Shown here one piece after another: positions 1 to 6,781 of a stretch of DNA of 64,000 nt (the first letter of the stretch is position 1; the number at the start of each line of letters is the position of its first letter). A model generated the notes under the pieces. The model saw only the letters and a program-made list of their open reading frames with translations. It did no database searches and was not told the DNA's origin. The stretch is taken from the NCBI GenBank assembly GCA_036497945.1, contig DASXIN010000175.1, positions 28,633-92,632 of the forward strand, in the 5' to 3' direction. The DNA comes from RYN-230 sp036497945. Lineage in GTDB: Bacteria; Actinomycetota; Actinomycetes; Streptosporangiales; Streptosporangiaceae. Made by a program: the position numbers and the translations under genes.

Positions 1-146
1 AGCCCGCGGTGCTCGGCTTCCGCGGCCGCGAGCTGGTCGGCGTGCTCGTGCTGCGGGTGCGCGACGAACAGGTCCAGGCGGTGCACGCCATCGGCGACCC
101 GGCCAAGCTGGCCTTCGTCAGCGCGCAGCTGGCTGGGCCGGGCTGA
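1..146 (+). CDS. ECF sigma factor of SigJ/ECF41 type, C-terminal end only
   Basis: The gene enters from outside the window; the frame that begins at base 3 is open to the TGA at 144-146 and gives 47 residues. They contain GVLVLRVRDEQVQAVHAI followed by GDPAKLAFV. This strand-then-'NPDKL' ending is typical of the SnoaL-like C-terminal domain of ECF41/SigJ sigma factors, which controls activity of the sigma core. The sigma2 and sigma4 regions are not visible, so the call rests on the tail alone. A stand-alone SnoaL-fold protein is the main alternative. Confidence 0.6.
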   Translation, partial: PAVLGFRGRELVGVLVLRVRDEQVQAVHAIGDPAKLAFVSAQLAGPG

Positions 147-165
147 CCGCGCCCGGTTAGCCCGG

Positions 166-194
166 CCCGGCGGACGCCGCCACTATCCGCCGGG
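166..194 (+). terminator. Hairpin terminator after the ECF sigma gene
   Basis: CCCGGCGGA (166-174) pairs perfectly with TCCGCCGGG (186-194) across an 11-nt loop, 20 nt after the stop codon. There is no U-tract, as is usual in high-GC actinomycetes. Confidence 0.5.
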
Positions 195-260
195 CTGTCC
201 CGTCCTTACCGGTGCCGCCCCGCCACGCGGCGGGTGCGGAGCACAGGAGGGAGCGCCGGA

Positions 261-743
261 ATGAGCAGGAACTCCAGCCCGGCCGCGGCGGTCACCCGGG
301 ACCGGCCCGAGCCGGCCGGCCCGTCGCTGGTCGTCAGGGCCGTGGTGCGGCCGCTGACCAAGATCCTCAATCCGCTGATCATGAAGCTGGCCGGGCGGCC
401 GCATTTCCGGCTGGCGGCGCAGATCCGGCATACCGGCCGGCGGTCTGGCCGGCCCTATGTAACACCAGCCGGCGCCCGGCTGGCCGGGGACGTGATCGTG
501 ATCCCGCTGACGTTCGGCAGCCGCTCCGACTGGGCGCAGAACGTCTGGGCGGCCGGCGGCTGCTCGATCCGGCTGCGCGGCCGCGACTACCGCGCCACCC
601 AGCCGGAGTTCCGCAGGGTGGTGGACGCCGGGCCGTTGCTGCGGGCGGCGTTCAGCCCGGTGGAACGGGCCAGCTTCCGGCTACTCGGCATCAAGCAGGT
701 CGTGCGGCTGCGGATCGCGCCTCCCGGCCCAGGGCCAGCCTGA
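261..743 (+). CDS. DDN-family (deazaflavin-dependent) nitroreductase-like protein
   Basis: 160 aa. The middle of the protein has HTGRRSGRPYVTP followed by VIVIPLTFGSRSDWAQNV. This is the core of the DDN/nitroreductase family (PF04075), whose members use F420H2 or bind lipid quinones at the membrane face. The ATG at 261 was chosen because AGGAGGG sits 8 nt upstream; an in-frame upstream ATG at 234 has no ribosome site. The last 53 bases overlap the 3' end of the opposite-strand gene ending at 691. The actual substrate cannot be read from sequence. Confidence 0.85.
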   Translation: MSRNSSPAAAVTRDRPEPAGPSLVVRAVVRPLTKILNPLIMKLAGRPHFRLAAQIRHTGRRSGRPYVTPAGARLAGDVIVIPLTFGSRSDWAQNVWAAGGCSIRLRGRDYRATQPEFRRVVDAGPLLRAAFSPVERASFRLLGIKQVVRLRIAPPGPGPA

Positions 744-885
744 GGCCGACGTGCACCAGCAGCCAGCCGGCGTTCTGCCGCATCTGGTGCCGGACGGCGG
801 GCTCGACCAGCTGCAGCCGGGTGGCCGCCCGGGTCAGCTCGTCCTGCCGGTCGCTGACCAGCTGCTGGTATATGTACGGATGCAT
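691..885 (-). CDS. Small conserved actinobacterial protein, unknown function
   Basis: 64 aa beginning MHPYIYQQLVSDRQDELTR, with a basic, Ala/Arg-rich C-terminus containing GWLLVHVGLRLA. Short proteins starting MHPY(I/L)xQ and ending in a hydrophobic 'WLLVHxGLRLA' patch are common in actinomycetes and have no assigned role. GGAAGG lies about 9 nt before the ATG. The tail overlaps the DDN-type gene on the other strand. I call it real on its N-terminal pattern and ribosome site. Confidence 0.6.
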   Translation of the reverse strand: MHPYIYQQLVSDRQDELTRAATRLQLVEPAVRHQMRQNAGWLLVHVGLRLALGREARSAAARPA

Positions 886-935
886 GACGGAATTACCTTC
901 CGGTCGCAGGATGGTCTGTGGGTGGGCTGCGGCGG

Positions 936-1610
936 TCAGGCCGTGGGTGGCGGGCCGCCTTCGGGGTCGCCGCCGGCATCTGCGCCGGGCACGGCGACGG
1001 GGTAGGAGAACAGCAGGTACTCCACCGGAAGCGCGCCCGGCGGACGCTTCGATGGATCGGTGAACCGCTCCCGGAACCGGGGAATGATCACCTCGGCCAG
1101 CTCATCGTTGAGCTGCCGGAGTTCGCTGGGGGTCAGGAACAGGACCCATTCGTTGCTGCCCGCTGCCTTCCGCCATTCCCAGGGGTAGCTGGCGCTGCTG
1201 CGCGTCCAGGCCTGGTACCGGGCGATCTGGCGGTCGGTGACCAGGCGGCCAAGGGCGGCCGCGGCGATCTCAGTCTCCGGGTCACCGTGGCCGCCGGAGA
1301 TGTTCATCCCGATCGACGTCATCTTCCACGGCCGGGCCCGGCCCTTGCCGCCGCCCGCTTCCTCCACGAAGCCGTACTTGGCCAGCTGGCGGAGGTGGAA
1401 CGAGCAGGTGGTCGGGGACTCGCCGATCTGCTCGCCGAGCTGCGTCGCGGTCATCGCGCCGCCCAGGCTGAGCGCCTCCAGGAGAGCGATCCGCACCGGG
1501 TGGGTGAGCGCGCGCAGCGTCCGCGCGTCGCTGACATCCCGCACGCCGGAGAGGTAGCCGGCCCTCTCTTCGTCGCGCTCGGTGCCGGTCCCAGAATCGT
1601 CGAGAGACAT
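936..1610 (-). CDS. ArsR-type winged-helix transcriptional regulator
   Basis: 224 aa. Residues about 27-95 form a winged helix: RTLRALTHPVRIALLEAL, then TATQLGEQIGESPTTCSFHL as recognition region, then RQLAKYGFVEEA. This 'HPxR.. LL.. SxxTxSxHLRxL' pattern belongs to the ArsR/HTH_20 family. No metal-binding Cys pair is evident, so a metal sensor role is not supported. The C-terminal half is acidic and may be an effector or dimer domain. Its own promoter region carries a clear dyad (1617-1663), which suggests autoregulation. Confidence 0.85.
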   Translation of the reverse strand: MSLDDSGTGTERDEERAGYLSGVRDVSDARTLRALTHPVRIALLEALSLGGAMTATQLGEQIGESPTTCSFHLRQLAKYGFVEEAGGGKGRARPWKMTSIGMNISGGHGDPETEIAAAALGRLVTDRQIARYQAWTRSSASYPWEWRKAAGSNEWVLFLTPSELRQLNDELAEVIIPRFRERFTDPSKRPPGALPVEYLLFSYPVAVPGADAGGDPEGGPPPTA

Positions 1611-1616
1611 GTCTCA

Positions 1617-1663
1617 ATAGTCAGCTATCGAGAGATAGTTGTCAAGAGATTCCTCTCGAGAGA
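1617..1663 (-). promoter_or_regulatory. Promoter with embedded dyad operators for the ArsR-type gene
   Basis: Reading leftward there is a perfect -35 TTGACA (1640-1645), a 17-bp spacer and a -10-like GACTAT (1617-1622). The spacer contains the inverted repeat CTATC-gaga-GATAG (1625-1638), and a second palindrome CTCTCGAGAG lies just upstream (1653-1662). Both dyads share an ATCGAGAG/CTCTCGA core. Binding at the spacer would block polymerase. The ATG follows within about 7 nt of the hexamer, so the mRNA is close to leaderless. Confidence 0.6.
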
Positions 1664-1709
1664 ACGCTCGCGACAAGATCGCCGGCCGGCGCGGGGCGCG
1701 GGCCGGAAC

Positions 1710-2354
1710 TCACTTATTACCCCGGGGCCAGATGACGCTCAGCGTCCGGTCGGCCCAGTCGGCTGGGATAGTCGCGGCGGCCAGGTAGCGCGCGTAGCAG
1801 GAGCCGACCAGCAGGCTGACCGCCACGTCGACGTCTAGCCGGGCGGGCAGCTCGCCCTGCTCGACGCCGGCCAGCAGGACGCGGCGCAGCCGCTCGCGAC
1901 GCGGCTCGACCAGCCGCCGCCGGAACCGCTCCATCAGCCGCGGGTGCCGGTTCTCCTCGGCCAGGATGCTGCCCAGCGTGGCCATGCCATCCCGGTGGAG
2001 CATGTTGGCCCGCAGGTTCTCCAGCACAGCCAGGGCATCAGCCCGCGGGTCGCCGGTCGGCTCGGGCAGTGGCTCGATGCGCAGCGTGTCGATGACCGCG
2101 GAGGCCAGCTCGGTCTTGCCGCGGAACCGGCGGCGCAGGCTCGGTGTGGTCGTGCCCGCAGCGGCGGCCACCGCCTCCAGCGACATCCCCGCGTAGCCAC
2201 GCTCGTGCAACTGGCGCTCGGCGGCGGCCAGGATGGCCTGGTCCAGCGTGGCGTCCCGGGGCCGCCCAGGAGGCCGGGACGGGCCGGCCCCGCCCTGGTC
2301 CGGCGGCCCAGGCTGGCCGTCACCCGACGCCCCGCCGCGTTGCGCGTAGGCCAT
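1710..2354 (-). CDS. TetR-family transcriptional regulator
   Basis: 214 aa. After a Gly/Pro-rich N-terminal extension of about 30 residues, the TetR helix-turn-helix is clear at about 38-85: LDQAILAAAERQLHERGYAG, EAVAAAAGTTTPSLRRRF, GKTELASAVID. The remaining helices are the ligand/dimer domain. It is divergent from maf with 82 bp between them. A GGTGAG site precedes the ATG. The ligand is unknown. Confidence 0.88.
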   Translation of the reverse strand: MAYAQRGGASGDGQPGPPDQGGAGPSRPPGRPRDATLDQAILAAAERQLHERGYAGMSLEAVAAAAGTTTPSLRRRFRGKTELASAVIDTLRIEPLPEPTGDPRADALAVLENLRANMLHRDGMATLGSILAEENRHPRLMERFRRRLVEPRRERLRRVLLAGVEQGELPARLDVDVAVSLLVGSCYARYLAAATIPADWADRTLSVIWPRGNK

Positions 2355-2436
2355 GATCTCACCGTAAGCCCGGCAGCGTGGGCCAGCGCTGTCCGACTCG
2401 CGCGGTTAGCTGGCGCTTCGTTGCTAGGGTGACGGC

Positions 2437-3039
2437 GTGATCCCGCATGCCGCCCCGGCGTTCGTGCTTGCCTCTGGATCGGCCGGGCGGCTGCGCCTGC
2501 TGCGCGCGGCCGGACTGGACCCGGACGTCGTGGTCAGCGGCGTGGACGAGAGCCACGACGGGCAGCTGGACACGGCCGGTCTGGTGGCCATGCTGGCCGA
2601 GCGCAAGGCGGCCGAGGTGGCCCGACTGCGCCCGGACGCGCTGGTGCTGGGCTGCGACTCGCTGCTCGATCTCGACCATGCGCCGGTGGGCAAGCCCGGC
2701 TCGCCCGGGCAGGCGGCCGAGGTATGGCGGCAGCTGGCCGGGCGGGCGGCCACGCTGTGCACCGGGCACTGCCTGATCGCGCCGGACGGTGGCGGCCAGG
2801 TCCGGGATGTGGCGCGTACCACGATCCGGTTCGGCACCCCCAGCGACGCGGAGGTGGCCGCCTACGTAGCCACGGGTGAGCCGCTGGCCATGGCCGGCGC
2901 GTTCAGCATTGATGGCCGCGGCGCGCCGTTCGTGGACGGCATCGACGGCGACCCGGGCAACGTCATCGGGTTGTCCCTGCCGCTGCTCCGCCGGATGCTG
3001 GCCGAGCTGGGCGTGGCCATCACCGACCTGTGGCGCTGA
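2437..3039 (+). CDS. maf: Maf-family nucleoside triphosphate pyrophosphatase
   Basis: 200 aa. It begins with the Maf signature AFVLASGSAGRLRLLRAAGL (phosphate loop with Ser/Arg). VDESHDG, a central ALVLGCDSLL and a C-terminal DGIDGDPGNVIGLSLPLL follow in the order usual for the family. Maf proteins hydrolyse modified or non-canonical NTPs to NMP plus PPi and have been linked to septum inhibition. The GTG start is preceded by TAGGGT (2424-2429) with a 7-nt gap, so translation is probably leaderless. Confidence 0.92.
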   Translation: MIPHAAPAFVLASGSAGRLRLLRAAGLDPDVVVSGVDESHDGQLDTAGLVAMLAERKAAEVARLRPDALVLGCDSLLDLDHAPVGKPGSPGQAAEVWRQLAGRAATLCTGHCLIAPDGGGQVRDVARTTIRFGTPSDAEVAAYVATGEPLAMAGAFSIDGRGAPFVDGIDGDPGNVIGLSLPLLRRMLAELGVAITDLWR

Positions 3040-3103
3040 GCCCGCAGACCCATCGAGCCCACAGACCCATCGACCCCATCGTGCCTAGGAGGAGTAAGCC
3101 AGC

Positions 3104-3673
3104 ATGACATCGACCGCACTGCTGATGATGGATGTGCAGCAGGGCCTGGTAGACCGGTTCGGCAGCGAGCCCGGCTACCTGGACGGGCTGAGCTCCGCGG
3201 TCACCGCCGCGCGGGACGCCGGGATCGCGGTGATCTACGTAGTGGTCGGCTTCCGGGCCGGGTATCCCGAGGTCAGCCTGCAGAACAAGAGCTTCGCCGC
3301 GATCGCCGGGACCGGCCGGTTCGCCGACGGCGACCCGGCCCGCGAGGTGCATCCGGCGGTCGCCCCGGCGCCGGGTGAGGTGATCGTGACCAAGCGCCGG
3401 GTGTCCGCGTTCGCGGGCAGCGACCTGGATGTCGTGCTGCGCGCCCAGGACGTCCGGCACCTGGTGCTGGCCGGCATCGCCACCAGCGGTGTGGTGCTGT
3501 CCACCCTGCGCCAGGCGGCCGACCTGGACTACCAGCTCACCGTGCTGGCCGACGGCTGCCTGGACGCCGACCCGGAGGTGCACCGGGTGCTGCTGGACAA
3601 GGTCTTTCCGCGGCAGGCCGAGGTGACCAGCAGCACGGACTGGACGGCCAGCCTGACTAGCCCCCGGGCATAA
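3104..3673 (+). CDS. Isochorismatase-fold hydrolase, catalytic Cys absent
   Basis: 189 aa. It has the isochorismatase fold: Asp10 in LLMMDVQQGLVD, Lys97 in VTKRRVSAF, and the loop GIATSGVVLST (124-134). In cysteine hydrolases of this fold the loop reads GxxTxxCVxxT; here Val130 takes the Cys position, so nicotinamidase-type chemistry is unlikely. A Cys-independent hydrolase, as in PhzD/EntB-type members, is possible. AGGAGG precedes the ATG. The 60 bp upstream contain two copies of CAGACCCATCGA. Confidence 0.82.
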   Translation: MTSTALLMMDVQQGLVDRFGSEPGYLDGLSSAVTAARDAGIAVIYVVVGFRAGYPEVSLQNKSFAAIAGTGRFADGDPAREVHPAVAPAPGEVIVTKRRVSAFAGSDLDVVLRAQDVRHLVLAGIATSGVVLSTLRQAADLDYQLTVLADGCLDADPEVHRVLLDKVFPRQAEVTSSTDWTASLTSPRA

Positions 3674-3744
3674 CCGGCCGCAGGCCATGGTTAGCCCGAA
3701 CCGACCTGCCGGGGCGGGCCCGGCCGATAGGGAACGGAGCAGCC

Positions 3745-4662
3745 ATGCCGAAGGCCGTGCGGTACGACAACTACGGCGGGGTTGATGTGCTGAACGTGCT
3801 CGACGTGCCGCGGCCGGTGCCGGGCCCGGGGCAGGTGCTGGTGCAGGTCAAGGCGGCCGGGATCAACCCGGGCGAGGCCAAGATCCGGGACGGGCTGATG
3901 GCCGAGCGGTTCCCGTCCGCGTTCCCGTCCGGCCAGGGCAGCGACCTGGCCGGGATTGTCGCGGAGACCGGCCCCGGGGTGACCGGTTGGGCGGCCGGGG
4001 ACGAGGTGATCGGCTACACCGACAACCGGGCCAGCCAGGCTGAATTCGTCGTGGTGGAGGCGGGGAACCTGACCGCCAAGCCGGCCGGGGTGCCGTGGCC
4101 GGTAGCCGGGGCGCTGTTCGTCGTCGGCACCACCGCCTACGCGGCCGTCCGGGCGGTGGCGCCGGCCAAGGGTGACGTCGTGGTGGTGTCCGGTGCGGCC
4201 GGCGGGGTCGGCTCGATCGCGGTCCAGCTGGCCCGGCGGGCCGGGGCCACGGTGATCGGCCTGGCCAGCCCGGTGCACGACGAGTGGCTGGCCGCGCACG
4301 GCGTGATCCCGGTCAGCTACGGCGACGGGGTAGCCGACCGGATCCGGCAGGCTGCGGCCACGGTGGACGCGTTCATCGACACGGTCGGCGGCGGCTACGT
4401 CCGGCTGGCCCTGGACCTGGGCGTGGCACCGGGGCGCATCGACACCATCGCCGACTACGCGGCCATCGCGCAGTACGGCGTCAAGGGCGAAGGCAACGCC
4501 GCCGGGGCCAGCGCCGCCGTGCTGGCCGAACTGGCCGCGCTCGTCGCGGCCGGCCAGCTGGAGGTCCCGATCGCGGCCACCTTCCCGCTGCCGGAGGTGC
4601 GCGACGCGTACCGGCTACTGGCCCAGGGGCACGTCCAGGGCAAGATCGTCCTGCTGCCCTGA
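3745..4662 (+). CDS. Zinc-independent MDR-family NADPH:quinone oxidoreductase
   Basis: 305 aa. The N-terminal GroES-like domain carries VKAAGINPGEAKIRDG and GQGSDLAGIV. The Rossmann domain begins DVVVVSGAAGGVGSIAVQLARRAGA (AxxGVG nucleotide loop). The C-terminus ends in the family's HVQGKIVLLP. No Cys/His cluster for structural or catalytic zinc is seen, so it belongs to the quinone oxidoreductase branch of medium-chain dehydrogenases, using NAD(P)H on quinones or enones. GGAACGGAG gives the ribosome site. The hemerythrin gene follows 12 nt later and is probably co-transcribed. Confidence 0.9.
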   Translation: MPKAVRYDNYGGVDVLNVLDVPRPVPGPGQVLVQVKAAGINPGEAKIRDGLMAERFPSAFPSGQGSDLAGIVAETGPGVTGWAAGDEVIGYTDNRASQAEFVVVEAGNLTAKPAGVPWPVAGALFVVGTTAYAAVRAVAPAKGDVVVVSGAAGGVGSIAVQLARRAGATVIGLASPVHDEWLAAHGVIPVSYGDGVADRIRQAAATVDAFIDTVGGGYVRLALDLGVAPGRIDTIADYAAIAQYGVKGEGNAAGASAAVLAELAALVAAGQLEVPIAATFPLPEVRDAYRLLAQGHVQGKIVLLP

Positions 4663-4674
4663 GATGATGGCCGG

Positions 4675-5295
4675 GTGGACATCACCCAGCTGATCCTGGA
4701 CGACCATCATGAACAGCGACGGCTGTTCGCCATCCTGGAGCAGGTAGACCCGGCCGACCAGGACACGCTGCGCGCGGTCTGGGGGCGGCTGGCCGCATTC
4801 CTGGAGCTGCACGCCGCGGCCGAAGAGGAGATCTTCTACCCGGAGCTGCTCCGGGTCGGCACCAGCGCCCGGCGGACCGGCCAGGTCGAGGGCGAAACGC
4901 TGGACGCGATCGGCGACCACAACGACATCCGGGACGCGATCGCCGGGGTGGCCGGGCACGCCGAGGGCTCGGCCGAATGGTACGCGGCCGTGACCGCGGC
5001 CAACCTGGCCAACAGCGATCACATGGCCGAGGAAGAGCGGGAAGGGCTGACCGACTTCCGCCACCTGGCCAGCCTGCAGCGGCGGCACGATCTGGCCGTG
5101 GCCTTCATCCGGTTCGAGACCCAGCACTACGCCGGCGTGACCCCGGTGGACAAGGACCCGGAAGGCTACGTGCAGGCGATCGAGGAGCAGGTGGGCGCGA
5201 CCGGGGAGCCGGTGGGCGCGACCGGGGACGAGCCGGCCGCGAGCAGTCCGGCGAGTGACGGGTCGCTCAGCATCGGCAGCCTCAAAGCACCCTGA
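4675..5295 (+). CDS. Hemerythrin HHE-domain protein
   Basis: 206 aa. His/Glu ligands occur in the expected order for a four-helix di-iron domain: DDHHEQRRLF, ELHAAAEEEIFYPEL, GDHNDIRDAI and NSDHMAEEEREGL. Such proteins bind O2 or NO or hold iron. The C-terminus is a disordered acidic tail made partly by a tandem 17-nt repeat coding VGATGxxP twice (5191-5230). GTG start. It follows the quinone oxidoreductase closely, suggesting a shared redox role. Confidence 0.88.
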   Translation: MDITQLILDDHHEQRRLFAILEQVDPADQDTLRAVWGRLAAFLELHAAAEEEIFYPELLRVGTSARRTGQVEGETLDAIGDHNDIRDAIAGVAGHAEGSAEWYAAVTAANLANSDHMAEEEREGLTDFRHLASLQRRHDLAVAFIRFETQHYAGVTPVDKDPEGYVQAIEEQVGATGEPVGATGDEPAASSPASDGSLSIGSLKAP

Positions 5296-5491
5296 CATCC
5301 CGGGCACGCTGAGTAACGGCTGAGGCGGGGCTGGTTTCGATTTGGCAACGGGACGGCGGCGGCACGCCGTCGCTCCTTCCCTGGCCGCGCTACCCGGTCT
5401 AGCCTGCGGACATCGCAGAGCGGGGCGTTCTGGATCTTCGAACCGGTTCACCCGCATCGGGGCGGAGGGGGATGGGGATAGCGCCCGGACC

Positions 5492-5505
5492 GGGCGGAGC
5501 CGCCC
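5492..5505 (+). promoter_or_regulatory. Small hairpin in the leader of the nucleoside-transport operon
   Basis: GGGCGG-AG-CCGCCC lies about 18 nt before the start of the BMP lipoprotein gene and close to its AGGAGG. The 228-bp region 5296-5523 otherwise shows no gene and no convincing promoter hexamers. A translational effect of the hairpin is only a guess. Confidence 0.3.
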
Positions 5506-5523
5506 CTGGACTAGGAGGTAACC

Positions 5524-6681
5524 GTGAGACAGACCGTCCGGGCCGCAGCGGCGCTCGCTGTCGTGGCTCTCTTGGCGGCCGCGTGCGGCAGCAGTGGCTC
5601 CAACGGCAGCAGTTCCTCGAGCAGCTCGTCCAGCAGCTCGTCCGGCGGTAGCACAACCGCCAAATTCACCGGGTGCATGGTCACCGACACCGGCGGCATC
5701 GACGACAAATCGTTCAACGGCTCGTCCTGGCAGGGCATGCAGGAGGCGCAGTCGACTGACCCGAGCAAGGTCTCCGTCAAGTACCTGCAGTCCACCTCGT
5801 CGGCTGACTACGCGTCGAACATCTCGGCCTTCCTCGGCCAGAAGTGCGGCATCATCGTCACCGTCGGGTTCCTGATGGCCGGCGCGACCGGGACAGCGGC
5901 GGCGTCCAACGCATCGTCCAAGTTCGCCATCGTGGACTGCGCCATCGCCACCGCCAACTGCCCGACCAGCTCGTCCGGGAAGGCCAGCACACCGCCGAAG
6001 AACGTCGACTCGCTGGTGTTCAACACCGTGCAGGACGGGTTCCTCGGTGGCTATCTGGCCGCCGGCATGACCAAGACCGGCAAGGTGGCCACGTTCGGCG
6101 GCGAGAAGCTGCCCACCGTGACCATCTACATGGACGGGTTCTGGGACGGCGTGCAGTACTACAACCAGCAGCACCACAAGCACGTGCAGGTGCTGGGCTG
6201 GAACGAGACGACCCAGTCCGGTTCGTTCACCAACAGTTTCACCAACCTGACCATGGGCCAGACCGTCACGCAGCAGTTCATCACCGAGGGCGCGGACATC
6301 ATCTTCCCGGTGGCCGGCGGCGTGGGCCTCGGCGCCATGAAGGCGGTGCAGAACGCGGACAACGCGGCCGGCACCCAGAAGGTGAACGCGATGTGGGTGG
6401 ACACCGATGGCTGCGTCAGCGCGGCGCAGTACTGCAAGTACTTCATCACCAGTGTGGAGAAGGGCATCCAGACCGCGGTGAAGACCTCGGTCCTGGACGC
6501 GGCCAACGGCACGTTCAAGGGCGGCACCTACGTCGGCACGCTGGCCAACGGCGGCGTGACGCTGGCGCCGTACCACGACTTCGCCAGCAAGATCCCGGGC
6601 AGCCTGCAGTCCGAGATCAGCACGATCAAGCAGCAGATCATCAGCGGCAAGATCAAGCCGGCCACGAAGAGCCCGGTGTAA
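5524..6681 (+). CDS. BMP-family nucleoside-binding lipoprotein of an ABC importer
   Basis: 385 aa. A signal peptide ends in the lipobox LLAAAC, followed by a 13-Ser linker that tethers the domain to the membrane. The mature domain starts MVTDTGGIDDKSFN, the hallmark of the BMP/PnrA family (PF02608), whose members bind purine nucleosides. IIFPVAGGVGLGAM and MWVDTDGCVSA are further family blocks. The GTG start is fixed by AGGAGGTAACC. It is the first gene of a six-gene operon that ends in nucleoside phosphorolysis, which supports nucleosides over simple sugars as ligand. Confidence 0.92.
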   Translation: MRQTVRAAAALAVVALLAAACGSSGSNGSSSSSSSSSSSSGGSTTAKFTGCMVTDTGGIDDKSFNGSSWQGMQEAQSTDPSKVSVKYLQSTSSADYASNISAFLGQKCGIIVTVGFLMAGATGTAAASNASSKFAIVDCAIATANCPTSSSGKASTPPKNVDSLVFNTVQDGFLGGYLAAGMTKTGKVATFGGEKLPTVTIYMDGFWDGVQYYNQQHHKHVQVLGWNETTQSGSFTNSFTNLTMGQTVTQQFITEGADIIFPVAGGVGLGAMKAVQNADNAAGTQKVNAMWVDTDGCVSAAQYCKYFITSVEKGIQTAVKTSVLDAANGTFKGGTYVGTLANGGVTLAPYHDFASKIPGSLQSEISTIKQQIISGKIKPATKSPV

Positions 6682-6691
6682 CCCGTTTCGC

Positions 6692-6733
6692 CAGGCTGGG
6701 CCGGGGCCGTGATAGCTGCCCCGGCCCAGCCTG
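6692..6733 (+). terminator. Strong intra-operon hairpin between lipoprotein and ATPase genes
   Basis: A perfect 16-bp stem (6692-6707 with 6718-6733, arm CAGGCTGGGCCGGGGC) and a 10-nt loop lie 11 nt after the lipoprotein stop codon, with 48 nt left before the ATPase start. No U-tract. Binding-protein genes are often followed by such structures, which keep binding protein mRNA more abundant than membrane components. Partial termination or 3'-end protection are both possible. Confidence 0.7.
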
Positions 6734-6781
6734 CGTCACACTGGGCGGGTAAGAACCGGGAGCGTCAGCAGAGGGACAGCC

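Noticed and set aside
5296..5523. Possible purine riboswitch before the BMP operon
   Set aside because: I looked for paired stems with conserved loop bases of purine riboswitches and saw only a 6-bp hairpin near the ribosome site.
4615..6576. 653-codon open frame on the minus strand
   Set aside because: Antisense shadow of the hemerythrin and BMP genes, both of which have clear family motifs; its composition is His/Gly/Arg-rich without structure.
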